From Neocallimastix lanati (nom. inval.) (Eukaryota; Neocallimastigomycota; Neocallimastigomycetes; Neocallimastigales; Neocallimastigaceae): a stretch of DNA of 60,000 nucleotides. Position numbers and translations under genes: made by a program. The stretch's first letter is position 1. The number at the start of each line of letters is the position of its first letter. Below the pieces are notes generated by a model. The model was not told where the DNA came from and did not search any database. It was given only the letters and a program-made list of their open reading frames with translations. Below are positions 36,551 to 55,794 of this stretch, one piece after another. The stretch lies in the NCBI GenBank assembly GCA_016946835.1, contig JACVTC010000180.1, forward strand, positions 1-60,000, given 5' to 3'.

Positions 36551-37384
36551 TTAGTATTAAAAAATAATAAATAATAATGCTATTAAAAATAATAAATAAT
36601 AATAATAAATAATAATAATACTATTAAAAATAATAAATAATAATAATAAATACTATTAAAAATAATAAATAATAATATATATATTATAATATAATAAAAT
36701 AGCTTATATTGGACACTACTATTGGAATATTTATTTTAATGTTATATATGCACATTATGGATAAAATAGTAAAACTATTAAAAATAACAAATTGTGAAAC
36801 AGGATATTATGGTGATAATCCAAATAAGCCATTAATAAGCGCATGGATAAAACAAACAATAATATTTATATTATGTTTATTTTCAATGAAATTTACAGTT
36901 CTATATATAATTAATAAATTTTCAATATTTATGGAGTTTGGACATTTTGTTATAGGTCTAATGTCTAAAAATGTTAAGGTTCAAGTAGTTTTTGATATGC
37001 TAATACTACCTGTAACAATGAATGCAATACAAGTAAAAATTATTTTAAATTTATTTTTTTTTATTAAACAAAAAAAGAAAAAATAATAATAGTAATAATT
37101 AAAAACAATTAATTAATAATAGATAATAGATAATAATAATAATAATATAAATAATTAAAAATAATAACAATAATTAATAATAACAATAATTTAATAAATA
37201 AATAATATATTATTAATATATTATTTTTATTTTTATATATTTATTTTAATTATAGTTTTGGTTTATTGACAAAATTATTAAAAATAATGTTCAACCAAAA
37301 TATCATTTTGAATTAGTAGATGGAATATCAATTGATTTAGAAGATGATAATCTCTATTCTGATGCTAATAGACTACTTAATTAA
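35618..37384 (+). CDS. STIMATE/YPL162C-family multi-pass membrane protein (seven exons, 254 aa)
   Basis: Rebuilt exons: 35618-35750, 35858-35900, 35991-36012, 36107-36201, 36299-36311, 36703-37032, 37256-37384; all introns are GT...AG and the frame closes. Family landmarks in order: GNCKLLDNWALFVQG and a first membrane segment; KRQKEHPKRPFKIW, then VLDATKQIIGQLMVHFINIA; NPCIWYFLNLILDTTIGIFI; the GYYGD segment; WIKQTIIFILCLFSMKFTVL; and a last segment ending TMNAIQFWFIDK. In animals STIMATE (TMEM110) is an ER protein that supports STIM-Orai calcium entry; the yeast relative is vacuolar and little known. In fungi the role is open. ATG at 35618 has A at -3; an in-frame ATG at 35609 is possible. 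Exon 5 is only 13 nt. Confidence 0.92.
36312..36702 (+). repeat. AAT microsatellite filling intron 5 of the STIMATE-like gene
   Basis: The intron runs from GTAAATATT to AAAATAG. Nearly all of it is AAT/ATA triplets with a few ATATTAGTATTAAAAA-type interruptions that themselves recur. It separates the 13-nt exon from the largest exon. Confidence 0.9.
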
Positions 37385-37691
37385 AATTATTAATTTGAAT
37401 TATTGATTTGAGCATATCCTTATCTTTTATAATAAACATTTTTTATTCTTATTATTTCATTGTATTTCTATAAATTCTATATTTATAAATATATATATAT
37501 ATATAAATTTAATATTTAATAATTCTTTTTTTCTTTTTTCTTTTTATCATTTTTTTTTTTTTTTTGTATATTTATATATTTATTTTTTTATTTCTTATTT
37601 TTAATTTTTATCTTTTTTCTTTATTTTTTTTTTTTTTTTTTATATTTTATATTTTTATATTTTTATATTTTTATATTTTTATATTTTATTA

Positions 37692-37753
<62 letters not shown>

Positions 37754-37905
37754 CTACTTCTCTTGTTAATTAATTAATTATTTATTTTTTGTTTGAAATT
37801 TTTATTCCGTTTTTTTTTATTTATCATTCAATTAATTATCAGCAATATGTATTTATAAAAATAAAATAATAATTTATTTCGTTGATACCAATAATGTATA
37901 TATAA

Positions 37906-37943
<38 letters not shown>

Positions 37944-38009
37944 AAATGAAATAAAAAAAAATTATTTTATTATAGTAACATTCTTTATTATTATTAATTT
38001 TAAATTTGA

Positions 38010-38040
<31 letters not shown>

Positions 38041-38077
38041 TTGTAAGGTATTATTTAATTTTTTTTAAATTGTAATT
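37385..38077. other. Convergent 3' region between STIMATE-like and FIBP genes
   Basis: T runs, TTTTTATAT repeats (37640-37690), a TA run and a roughly 32-base T run ending at 37753 occupy this stretch, with A and TA runs further on. The two genes converge here, so both transcripts must end within it. No further gene is visible. Confidence 0.6.
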
Positions 38078-38764
38078 TTATGGTATAAATTGTAAAGAAG
38101 ATTGTTGGATACCAGTAATAAGTCGTTTATACGAATTTTCATATTTAGTTTTAAATTCATCATTAAAATATTTAATTTCTTTAAATTGTGACAATATTAT
38201 ATCAAAAACTATTGTTACTTCTTCTCTTGATAACCCAACACTTATACATGGCTCAGTAATTTTATCAATTATTTGAATAAAAATATTTCTATTTTCTTTT
38301 GAATTACTTAAGGTTGAACCAATAGTTAATATATTTCGTAGTAATAATTTAAATATTTGTGACCCTTTATTTATAATTAATTCATTTTCATTTTTTTGTA
38401 ATTCAAAATTTATTTTTGTTCTGTATTCTTCCCATATATCTTTTATAGAAAAGAAATTTGCTTTAAGTTCTTTAAAATCTTGACATAAATCTTCATCGAA
38501 ATCATATAAATTTGAAGGTTCTCTCCAATAAGTGTAAAAGACAGCGGCTGCACGCTCAAAACATGAATATTCTATAGATGCCATTTTTCTTTTTGAGGTG
38601 TCCAAACGTAATAAATTTATAAATATTATATGTGCATATTGCCTTTTGATTGTTTGATATATAAAAACCAATTTTTATATATATATATATATATTAATTT
38701 ATTATAAATTTGTGTAAATATAAATATAAAAACATATTTATAATAATATTTAGATATTTTATAA

Positions 38765-38795
<31 letters not shown>

Positions 38796-39809
38796 AATAA
38801 CTTTTTTGTTTTAAATTTGTATTATTATTTTTAAAGTTTATGTTATTAATATACTATTAAATATAAACCTTGCTAATGAAGTTGGTAAATAGAATTCTTT
38901 TTTTATTTCTTCGATAAAATTTTTATTTTCAATATCTTCAATGTTTTTTTGAATACGTTTTAAATTGTCAAATATTCTTTTACATCCAATTAAAGGAACT
39001 TGAGTTTTCTCACTAATACTATCTAATTCTTTCCTTGTCCGAGAATTTATTTTTTTACCTAATAAATTTCTCATCACATTTTTATCAAATGAGTAATACC
39101 TTATTTTAATAATACAAATTATAAAAATATTATATAGTCAATAATTTTAACAATAATATAAGTATTACTATTAATATAAATTATAATATTTATTATTACT
39201 CTTTTCTTTTTTTTTTTTTTTTTTAAATAAATTAAAATTAAATTTATATATTCATTAAATTTCATTTTACTTTTTCACTAAATAAGTTTTATATGAATTT
39301 GATATTGGAAATATTATTTGTCCAGAAAAACATTTTGGATGCTTTAAAAAAGGCTCTATTAATTCACAAGTACGATATCCATCATGAACATAATTTTTTA
39401 ATATTTGATATGAAATTTTATTATTATTTTTTTTAAGAAGTTGTTTTACGGTGTAATCAACTTTGATATATATATTTAATTGAAATAAATTCGACAAACC
39501 AAAAAGATAAAAATATAATAAATAAGAACAAGAAAAAAAAAAAAAAAAAAAAAATTAAAATAAAAAAGTTATTATATAAATAAAAAATTAATTAATGAAT
39601 ATATATATATATATTTTGAAATAAAAAAAAATAAAAAAGAATTTGATTTTAGAAATATACATCTCAAAAAAAATTTAAATTTCATGAAAAAAAAAAAAAA
39701 TATGTATTTATATATAACATCAAAAAATAATACTTGAATATCCATAGAGCCAATAATTGAAAACATCTTGATCAAGAACAAAAGAATTTGTTACAAATAC
39801 AGTATACAT
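38078..39809 (-). CDS. FIBP homologue (acidic FGF intracellular-binding protein family), four exons, 353 aa
   Basis: Rebuilt exons, minus strand: 39809-39734, 39460-39271, 39099-38869, 38642-38078; GT...AG at each junction and the frame closes. Conserved blocks in family order: LDQDVFNYWLYGYSIDYTVK; GYRTCELIEPFLKHP; YYSFDKNVMRNLLGKKINSR, followed by RKELDSISEKTQVPLIGCKR and IFDNLKRIQ; the stretch LARQYAHIIF; and DEDLCQDFKELK. The length is close to animal FIBP (about 360 aa). No membrane segments or signal peptide are seen. In animals FIBP binds acidic FGF inside the cell; fungi have no FGF, so the ancestral role must be different and is not known. It is divergent from uS2 with about 650 bp between start codons. 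Confidence 0.92.
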
Positions 39810-40462
<653 letters not shown>

Positions 40463-41415
40463 ATGTCTAAACTCCCAGCTATTCTTAACCCAACCGAAAA
40501 GGATATCCACGTAAATATTATTAATTATAATTTTAATTTAAAAATTGTTAATTCGATAAAGTATACTAAAATACGAAATAAAAAATGTTATAATAGGATC
40601 TCCTTGCTGCTCAAGCTCACATTGGTTCTAAGAATGTTAACTTCCAAATGAAACCATACATTTGGAAGCGTAGAAACGATGGTAATTTTTAATTTATATA
40701 ATAATATAGTAAATTAGTATGATAGAATTATTAAATATATTAATATTAAATAGGTGTCCATATCATCAACATTCAAAAGACCTATGAAAAGATGGTTTTA
40801 GCTGCCCGTATTATTGCTACTATTGAAAACCCATCTGATGTTGTCATCATTTCAGCTCGTTCCTATGGTCAACGTGCTGCCTTAAAGTACGCTAAATACA
40901 CTGGTGCCCAAGCTATTGCTGGTCGTTTCACTCCAGGTACTTTTACTAACTACATCACTCGTTCTTTCAAGGAACCACGTCTTGTCATTGTTACTGACCC
41001 AAGAACTGATCACCAAGCTATTATTGAAGCTTCTTACGTTAACATTCCAGTTATTGCTCTTTGTGATGCTGATTCCCCACTCAGATACGTTGATTGTGCT
41101 ATTCCAACCAACAACAAGAGTAAGCACGCTATTGGTTACCTTATCTGGCTTTTAGCTAGAGAAGTTCTCAGACTTAGAGGTACCATCAGCCGTGACGAAG
41201 AATGGGATGTTATGCCAGATATGTTCTTCTACCGTGATCCAGAAGAAGCTGAAAAGGAAGCTCAAGTTGAAGAAGCTGCTCCAGAAGAACCAGAAGAAGA
41301 AGATGATGATGAATTCTACAATGGTCAATCTACTAACCCAGCTGAAGCTGCTTACAAGCAAAGTGAAAGTAGTTGGAACGCTGAAAAGCCAACCTGGGGT
41401 GATGATGCTGAATAA
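40463..41415 (+). CDS. RPS0: 40S ribosomal protein uS2 (RPS0/RPSA), three exons, 264 aa
   Basis: Rebuilt exons: 40463-40510, 40597-40681, 40754-41415. The protein starts [20 protein letters not shown], continues [20 protein letters not shown] and [20 protein letters not shown], and has the full uS2 core: [59 protein letters not shown] and [20 protein letters not shown]. The acidic tail with [12 protein letters not shown] is typical of eukaryotic uS2. The length lies between those of yeast and human. It is a structural part of the small subunit head-platform region needed for 40S maturation. Codon use is markedly richer in C (ACC, TTC, AAC, GTC) than any other gene here, as expected for a highly expressed gene. 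A possible polyadenylation signal (AATAAA) overlaps the region near 41460-41490. Confidence 0.98.
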
Positions 41416-41760
41416 ACAATCTACTAAAAAGTTTTATTTAATAGAATTTTTATTAAATTATAATAAAACATTTATAAAAATAAATAAAAAATTTGTTGTA
41501 TGAGATTTAGTGTGAGTAGTCGATTGTGTGTGATGGTGGTTAAAAGTTGTAAATAATTAAGAAGTTTTTGATTTTGAAAATTTTAAAGTTCTGTGTTATA
41601 ATATAATTATTAAAAATGGTAGTTATAATATAGTTTAGTAGAGTAAAAATATGTAGTATATATTGGAGAACGTAATATTTTTTGTACTGGTTATTTGAAA
41701 GTTAATAAGAATTTATAAAATATGTAATAATAATTAATTCCTATGAAACTTAATATTATA

Positions 41761-41886
41761 ATAAGGAATAGGGTATTATTTAAGAACCAAGTGATTTCTA
41801 TTGATTATTCAAAAACACTATTTTTGGTGCGATCTGCGGCTCTCTTTACGGAAATTCTGCTTATAGCTAGTACTATAGAACATTAG
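41761..41886 (+). pseudogene. LINE fragment A: C-terminal domain piece
   Basis: An open stretch reads RVLFKNQVISIDYSKTLFLV and RSAALFTEILLIASTIEH before TAG. It matches the C-terminal region of the LINE at 58300-58170 (minus strand), where the same block reads LFKNQIISGDYSKTPFLVRS. Most differences between the two are conservative or silent, which shows the segment evolved as protein. Only this short piece survives. Confidence 0.75.
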
Positions 41887-41908
41887 AATTTCCATTAAAA
41901 TAAAAATA

Positions 41909-42582
41909 GTCTCAGAAGATTGTCCTAAATGTTGCACATGCTGTGATGTTGGTATACCTAGCTTTTCTCAGTGGATCTTTACCTGTAAAGAATTGGAAAA
42001 TAACAGAAATAAATATTTACCTTTTCTAGATGATCTCTTTTTAAACTTTGCAATGATAATTGAACAAAAATCCTTGGATGTTTCGTTAGATTCAAAAAAG
42101 GATTATGTTAATAATATTTATTATTTTATATTGAGTGCCCTTCTTGGCGGGCGTTCAATATATGAAAAATTTAAACTTAATGATGGGGATCAAAATCAAT
42201 TAGTTGACAATATTTTTAAGCAAAGTTCAACTTCGTCGACTGTTCCGTATTTTGTGGGAACTGCGGAGTTTCTAACAAACGTAATACCTTTAATTTATTG
42301 ATCTTATAGATTGATGATGAAATGGTATTCCGTTGAATCTATCGTTTCTAAGAGCGTCGACTTCGAAATGATGAGGCATGGATTTTCACCTTCCAGTGGA
42401 AGATCTGATAAGGATTCGGTTGATAACACTAATACTGAAATTATTACTCGTAATAATGGACGCGGTGTTATCATCGATGAATAAGAAAAGTTGGAAAACT
42501 ATTGCTCTTTTATAAATAATTATATTATTATTATAAATTAAATAAAGTTATTCTCTAAGTTTAAAAAAAAAAAAAAAAAAAA
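41909..42582 (+). pseudogene. LINE fragment B: zinc knuckle, C-terminal domain, 3' UTR and poly(A)
   Basis: The frame begins EDCPKCCTCC and continues QWIFTCKEL, a degenerate C-terminal zinc knuckle of LINE reverse transcriptases. Then follow ALLGGRSIYEKF and VPYFVGTAEFLTNVIPLIY. One TGA (42299-42301) interrupts it; the frame then continues to TAA at 42484. AATAAA at about 42540 is followed by a 20-base A run (42562-42582). A 5'-truncated copy with its own poly(A) tail is the expected product of target-primed reverse transcription. Confidence 0.8.
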
Positions 42583-42587
42583 ACTGG

Positions 42588-42815
42588 TATTGAGATATGG
42601 CAAGAAAATCAATCAAGGCTAAGGCTTATAAGAAAAATAAATTTGAGTAAAATAGTGACTACCTAAAGCTCAACTTCAAGTATCCTGAATTTATCATCGG
42701 CTTCTGATGGGTACTTCGTGCCAGATGTGGATATAAATTCGATGTTCGTGTTGCCAAAGACGTTAATATGATTGAAGACGACTGTCCAGAACGGTGTCTT
42801 TTTTGTTTTAGAAAA
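42588..42815 (+). pseudogene. LINE fragment C: part of the C-terminal coding region
   Basis: It begins right after the poly(A) of fragment B. The frame reads MARKSIKAKAYKKNKFE, TAA, then YLKLNFKYPEFIIGF, TGA, WVLRARCGYKFDVRVAK and EDDCPERCLFCFRK. It aligns residue by residue with the LINE at 58413-59003. The TGA stands where that copy has CGA. The match stops at the zinc knuckle, exactly where a tRNA-like sequence begins. Confidence 0.8.
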
Positions 42816-43300
<485 letters not shown>

Positions 43301-44160
43301 GCTATAAAAAAAAATTAATTGTGTGATTTTTTTTTAAAAATAAAGTATTCATGTAATTGATAAATGATTAAATAAAGTTAAGGTTCACAATAATTACGGC
43401 TGTAATAAAAAAAAAAGATAAAAAAAATATAATTCTGATAATAACTGATAAGTATCTTTGTGAATTCTAGTACAAGAGAGAAAATATGGAATATAGGAAG
43501 ACTATAAAAAATGAATCTAATGTTTTATATTGTTTTAAACTGGATATGTATAATTAATAATATCATGTAGTTTCTACACATTATTTTTGTAATGAATCAA
43601 TTGTATTTTTTTACTTTAGCATTATTTTGTATATTTATTTTTCTATAGTATTATTTAAGCTCATGTAGTTATTGAAAAATGGAAATGTAAGAGACTAATT
43701 CTCTTCAAAGCTTGTATTTAAGACTTTATTTAACAGATGGGAATTCTTTTATAGTTTTTCAGTACTAACATTTTATTTGCCTATACATTTTGGTTATTAT
43801 ATAATTATTATATAGAAAACTATAACATTTAGCAATGTTTTATTAATCGAAAAGAAAAACAAAAACTTTATAGATAAAAAAAGTTTATTCCCTATAACAA
43901 AATATATGTAGTCATTTATATATCTTAAATAATTGACAATACAAGTAAAGAAAAAGAAAAAACAAAGAAAAGACAATCATTATATTACTTTAATTATTTT
44001 TTAATTTTTATTTATTTATTTATTTATTTATTTATTTTTTTTATACCTTTCATATTAATCTTTATATTGATTAGATTTTAGTATTTTTATCATATTTTTT
44101 TTTTTTTTTTTTTTTATTTTTATCAATTTTTAATTTGTTGTTCAATATGGAAAAGATATT
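43301..44160. other. Second LINE 3'-tail copy, then empty AT-rich DNA
   Basis: 43305-43410 repeats the LINE 3' terminus in diverged form (TTGTGTGATTTTTTTTTAAA, TATTCATGTAATTGATAAAT, GTTCACAATAATTACGGCTG and an A run). From 43410 to 44160 the DNA is unique and AT-rich with no frame or repeat that can be named. Confidence 0.6.
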
Positions 44161-44206
44161 TTACTGAGGTTCACACTGTTATGGAATAACTATTGAAAAC
44201 ACAAGG

Positions 44207-45960
44207 TTGAATTTTATTTGTAGTATACACTCATGGACCTATGATAAAATGAAGGAATTTATTCATTCTATATTTAAAAAATTCAAGAATAATATTTTGT
44301 CATTGAAACGAATAACTAATTTCAATGATAGTTTCTTCAGGGTTAAAGTATACACTTCAAGTTTAAATCACCCAACATTTGTAAAAAGTATTTGAAAAAA
44401 GCAATTTCAAGAGTTAAAATTTCATATTGTAGATGTTCCAAATGGAATCATAAGATTTCTTTCCAGCATTTAAAACAAAATTTAATATCTAATAATACAT
44501 CCAATAATACAAACTCAGTAAAACCTTGTTCAACTAATTTAGTAAATGTTATAAATGTTAATTATGTACCAAATACTCCTAATATTTCTAATCTTAATTC
44601 TCAAAATCTAATTTCATATTCTAACACAAAAAAGTTTTCATTGTGTTTTAATTGGAATACCAATGGATGGAATTTTGTGAAAGAGATAGTATTGAGTGCT
44701 TCAACACGATTTTTAAACCATTATTCCTATGTTTTCAGGAAGATTACATTTCCTAATTACAAATATTTCCAGAAAAGAGTGAATCCAAATGTACCAGTTG
44801 CAGAAGTTTATATCTTATATCAAGCAGTCCTTAAAGATAATTCCTATACTCACCTTATTTCTTTAACAACATAGAGTCTCTGGAATCACTTTAAGTATTC
44901 TGTAGGTAATGTTTATATTCCCACTAAGAAACACTCATTACAAGTCCGATATGCGTTCTCTGAAGTTTTCAAATGACTTCTGAAGTACTCTAATCATTCA
45001 TCTACTCTTTTTGGAGACTTTAACATGAGCACAGCTGATTTGCAAGATAAATTAACCGATAGTAACCTTGGTAACTGGTTTTTTCTTCCTATTAATGGTT
45101 CATCTATTTCATGAGAAGTAGATATTGATTATGCGTTAGTTAACTCAAGTATGCACATAAAATATCAAGTGTTTATTAGTTTACTATCCTTCTGTATCTG
45201 ATTATAAACCCCTAGTAGTTTATTGCAAGAAAAATACTACAGATTAATCATTTTTAATACCATAAAAATTTGTTAGATGGGATTGATATAAATATATTGA
45301 ACTTAAGAAAGAAATTTATGATCACTGTAAATTTGATATTCTTAGTGAAGAATTGGGAATTGGAGAATTTTCAACAGTAGTATAGTTGAAAAATTCATCA
45401 ACACTGCCAATTTCATTGATAAGGATCTATTGATTACATTGTCCATAGAAATCAGAAGAACAGTATCTAGAATATCCCGCAAAATTTATTGTCTGCAAAA
45501 GGTAAAACGTTTAAAGTACAAACAAATTTAAATAAATTAAGATTTATAAATCTGCATGTGATTCCAATAAATTTGCAAAAAAATTATTGACTCGTATAAT
45601 GAACTATGTAAATCAATTCATAAAAAATGTAATGAATTTAGGAAAAAAGAATATATATATTGGATAAAAATTAGATGTTCGTTAGCTCTTAAAAATTTTA
45701 GTAGGAAGGCATAGAAATAGGTAAAAAAAATGCAAAAATAAATAATCAATCATTCATGGTCTCTAATTTTATTATAAATAATAATAATAATAAATTAGTA
45801 TCTTCTTCAGATGAAAAATTAAAAGCTTGGCATTCTCGTTAAATATTCTGAAGATCGAATTCTGTCATAGTCTTTCAAAAGATTTCTAGAAAGATTATGA
45901 TGAACTTAGGAATTTGGGTAATCCAAGGCAACAAGAATGGGAAATTAATCAATTTACATA
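44207..45960 (+). pseudogene. LINE remnant with apurinic-type endonuclease domain
   Basis: The frame 44392-44874 enters FSLCFNWNTNGWNFVKEIVL, the N-terminal strand of LINE exonuclease-endonuclease-phosphatase domains. After a TAG and some shifts, SSTLFGDFNMSTADLQDKL (45001 on) supplies the conserved GDFN block, and EVDIDYALVNS the end of the domain. The following 700 bp still shows Lys/Ile-rich coding traces (RRTVSRISRKIYCL-type and EYIYWIKIRCSLALKNF) of the linker before the reverse transcriptase, and stops near NPRQQEWEINQF. The stretch before 44392 may be an upstream ORF. Many stops make it dead. The polymerase domain itself is not present here. Confidence 0.8.
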
Positions 45961-46630
45961 TAAAGTAATATTATGAATCATATTCATAAATTATAAATGA
46001 TTACAAAAAATTATTATATAAATAAACTAATAAATAAACTAGTAATAATTACAAAAAATTATTATTGCTAGTTTATTTATTAGTTTATTTATTTATATTA
46101 GCTGTATATATTATATATATATATAATATTTAAAATAATATATAATTTTTAATAGACATTATAATTATGATAATAAACAACTTTAATTAAAGAAGCATTG
46201 ATACATTATTTAATACTTAAATGTTAAAATATGTTAAATAAATAACTTAACATATTTTAAAATTTAAGTATTAAATAATGTATCAATGCTTCTTTAATTA
46301 AATTAAGATTATATTTCTGTAATTATTAAGATGCAGTTTTTTTATTAATTATTATTTATAAAAAGATAATTAAAATTTGAACATGAAAGGTTTTAGTTTT
46401 ATTATGAGATGAAAAAAAAATTTTTTTATAATATTTGTTGTAATATAATATTGTCTTATTTTTATATTTTTGCAACATTTAAATATTATTATTAATAAAA
46501 TGATAATATATTTAAATTAATATTATATAAAAAAAATTTTCTAATATAACAATATTGTATATTAATTTAATGACTATCATAAAATCATAAAATTTTAAAA
46601 ATAATTTAATATATACAAATATATGAATTT

Positions 46631-46669
<39 letters not shown>

Positions 46670-47310
46670 TTAAAATAAAATTAGAATGAATTTTGTAAAT
46701 TAAAATGGATAATATCATGGCTGTTGAAATTATAAAATTTCAATTTCAAATTTTCAATTATAAAACATTTTAATATATATTTTCTTTCAAAATTTCATAA
46801 ATGATCTTTAAAATAAAAAATTATATAAATATAACTTGATTTAATTTTAAAGACTTTTCAAAAAAAAATATGAATTTAAATTAGATTATAAAAAAGTTAA
46901 AAAAAAAATATAATGTTGAATTTGATTAAAAAAAAAAAAAAAAAGATTTTTAATTAGATTAAAAAAAAAAAATTTAAATTTTTTGATAAATATGTTCCAT
47001 AGTATAATATAAAAATATAAATAAATATTTAAAATATGAAATATAGTTTAAATATAATTATTGTTCAATTATATATATCAATATATTTTAATTATATTTA
47101 AGATTAAAATTAAAGAAATAATATATATATATAATGCATAATAGAATGAATTTATAATTAAACTATTACATGTATGTGACGAAAAAAAAAAGAAAAAAAG
47201 AAAAAAATTGAATGTTGAATTGTTTGATAACTACAAGATATTATAATTTAATATATTAATTATATGTTATAGTTGTATATAAATTTTATTATATAATAAG
47301 GTTGAAGGAA

Positions 47311-47358
<48 letters not shown>

Positions 47359-47479
47359 ATAGAATATGTAAAAAAACTTTTAAAATAAAAATAAAAAAAG
47401 GTTTCATAAATTAAATTTTTTTTAATGAAGCATAAATATATAAAAAATTACATAAAAATAAAAATAAAGACAAAATGAC

Positions 47480-47513
<34 letters not shown>

Positions 47514-49010
47514 CATAAAATAATATTTACGTATAACTTTATATTATAATAATTATAGTCTAAAAGAAAAATAGAAAAAGTATAGTCGCTATTAACAGGT
47601 TTAATAATTGAATAAAAAAATATTTAATACAAAAGTAAAACCTTATACAAATAAAATATATATGTAAATAAATGTTAATGATACTTGTAATAATTTTCGG
47701 ACTAAAAATTCTAAAAAATAATAGCGAAAAGAGTTTTTTATATGTTGAATAATTTTGAGAATTGACAGTTTTTTTTTTAATAAACAAAATTAGACTATGC
47801 AGTAGTAATTACTAAAATTATTAACTATATATTCAATTTAATTAATATTTATTATTCTATTTAATTATTGTATTTAATATTTAAATATATTCATTTTGGA
47901 AGTCTTATTAAAATAATGTTATTAAATTAATACATATTAACAATAAGTACTTCGCTAAACCAAATAAATGAAAATTTAATAAATCTTTATATTAAATATG
48001 TAAATTAACAAATACAATTCATTTCTTTTTCATTTCTTTAATTATGATTTATAGAATATATGGTTTTATAATTTATATTTATGAATTTTTTAAAATGAAA
48101 ATTTAATATTGAAATATATATATTATGAATAAAACAAAAATATATATAATAATTACATATTTAATAGAATAAAATTTATAAGATAAATAAAAAAGAATAT
48201 AAAAAAAAAAACAAAAAGCAAGAATCAAAACGAAAAAAAACAAAAAATATTTATTATTATTTATTATATATTTATCATTCAAAACATTTTATATATTTTT
48301 AAAAAAAAATATAATTAAAATTATTATTAATTAAGATTTCAAATAATAAATTTAATTTATTTAATAATGGTTAATAAATATAATAATTATATTATTGTAA
48401 TTATATTAATTTTATAATATATTTAATTTAAATTATTCATTTAAAATATTACAATTTGGGTTTAATTTTTATAATTGTTTTTATTTATTTTTTTAATTTT
48501 TTTTTTAAAAAATATTTAAATATCTTTTTAAATAATATATATATGTATTTATAAAATAAATTAAATATACAATAAATTATAAATTGGATTAAAAAATATA
48601 ATTTATTATATCATGTCTAATAAAAATTAAACGTTTAATGAACATTAAACAAATAAAAAGGATTAAAGTATATTGAATTCAATAACGAAATAAAATAATA
48701 TTTTATAGTATGTTTAATATTAGGAATATTATAAATATATTCATTTTTGAATTTTATATTTGAAAATATAATATACTTAACAAATAAAATAGAATATATT
48801 TTAATAATAAAGCAATTAAGGTAATATATATTATTTATTATTACTTATATTTTAAATTTTTCCTTCATATTTATTACTATTATTATTACTATTATTATTA
48901 TTATTATTATTATTTATATAATTATTGATTGTTGAATTTAAATTTAAAGATTTATTGGAATTATAAATTAAAATTCATAAATATAAAGTTTAATAAATTA
49001 TAATAACAAA
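45961..49010. other. 3-kb AT-rich intergenic region with hairpins and T runs
   Basis: No host gene is recognised. It holds two inverted repeats (near 46019-46094 and 46182-46302), T runs of about 36 and 48 bases (46627 and 47307), and otherwise unique AT-rich DNA. A minus-strand open stretch at 47560-47787 has no recognisable domain. The last few hundred bases would carry the promoter of the 1600-residue gene. Confidence 0.6.
46182..46302. repeat. Near-perfect 56-bp hairpin
   Basis: The arms 46182-46237 and 46247-46302 are complementary with one mismatch around a 9-base loop. Each arm contains AAAGAAGCATTGATACATTA or its complement and starts TTTAATTAA. This is far longer than chance and may be a tiny foldback transposon with TTAA at each edge. 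Confidence 0.9.
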
Positions 49011-54292
<5,282 letters not shown>

Positions 54293-54379
54293 AATAAAAT
54301 AAAATAAATCACATTTCTTACATATCCTAATAAATAACCTATATATATACTTGATAATATATATATAATATTATTAAGT

Positions 54380-54410
<31 letters not shown>

Positions 54411-54439
54411 GCGAACAAACAAACAAACAAACAAGCAAA

Positions 54440-54472
<33 letters not shown>

Positions 54473-54903
54473 AATAAATAAAATTAAAAAAAAAATACTT
54501 ATAGATAAAATAAAATAATAATAAATACCATTTTCATACAATAAATAGAATAAAATGAAAATTAATTTATAAAAAATTCTCAAATTTAACAATTAATCCT
54601 TGATTATCATAATAAATAAAAAAAAAACTTATAAGCAAGTAAACTTGATATTAACAATAGTTATATTTTAATTATAATAATTAATAAAAATAATTATAAC
54701 AAAAATTTGATATAAAATAAATATCAAAATTATATCCAATTCCTATTTTTATTTTATTTTTATATTTGTATTAAATATTTATTATATTAAATGAATACTC
54801 ATCCATATTATATATGTTTAAGATTACTGTATTATATTAAATTATTTGAAAAAAAAAAAAAAAACCAAAACCAAAACCAAAAAATAATAAAATTACTAAT
54901 GAA

Positions 54904-54956
<53 letters not shown>

Positions 54957-55794
54957 TATAAATGAATAATAAATAAAACAACAACCATAATAATCAGGAG
55001 TTAATTATTTTAATTGTATATATATATATATATATTTAACAATGATTAATCTATTATTAATTTTTGTTGAAAATTTGCACAAATCTATTCAAATCTATAA
55101 ATTTTTTAATTTATATCGTTTATATTTTATAATTATATTTTATAATTATAAATTTTTATTTATTTATATATTTAAATTTATAAATATGTCAAATATACAT
55201 ATATATATATATATTTTTAATCATTATGATAAAATATACTATTCTTTAAGAATATATATATATATCTGTTTTAAATTATTTTTAATAATAATAATAATAT
55301 TAATAATAAATAATTACTAATTCAAAATTTAATATTTAAATATAATAATAATAATTTTTCATAAAAAAAAAAAAAAATTCTATAAAAATATATATAATTA
55401 TATAATACAGTAACAATATCATTTTAATTATTTAATAATAATACCATTGAAAAAAATATTAATTTAAAATAAAAAAGAAAAAAAAAAAAAAATTCGTGAA
55501 ATATAATAAATATAATTATCTATGTTAGATTTTTAACAAAATAAAACAATTATTTTTAACCAATTATTTTATAATGTTTTGAATCATAAAAAATTTTGTA
55601 GTAAATTAATTTAAATTTGATATAAATGTACTATTAGAATATTTTTTTGAAAGGCTACGGCCATTAATATAGGTAAATAAAGTTTATAAAAACGAGAAAA
55701 TTTTTGTAAATTTATTTATCGTGTATTACTGTGATAAGTGTTGTACGAACTGAGCATTAATAGCAGGGCTTTTCTAAAAATCTATATAATAATA
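54293..55794. other. AT-rich intergenic region
   Basis: Contains A runs (54385-54470) with a CAAA/CAAG tract, an AAT run near 54906-54950 and TA runs. The open stretch at 55042-55320 is Ile/Tyr/Phe-rich without features of a gene. Between about 55650 and 55780 the composition is slightly less extreme (AAGGCTACGGCC, GTTGTACGAACTGAGC), possibly an old element edge next to the satellite. No gene can be supported. Confidence 0.6.

Noticed and set aside
37564-37773. 69-codon frame of Phe/Ile/Tyr
   Set aside because: Created by T runs and TTTTATAT repeats.
40882-41503. Other open frames overlapping uS2 on both strands
   Set aside because: Shadows of a highly codon-biased conserved gene.
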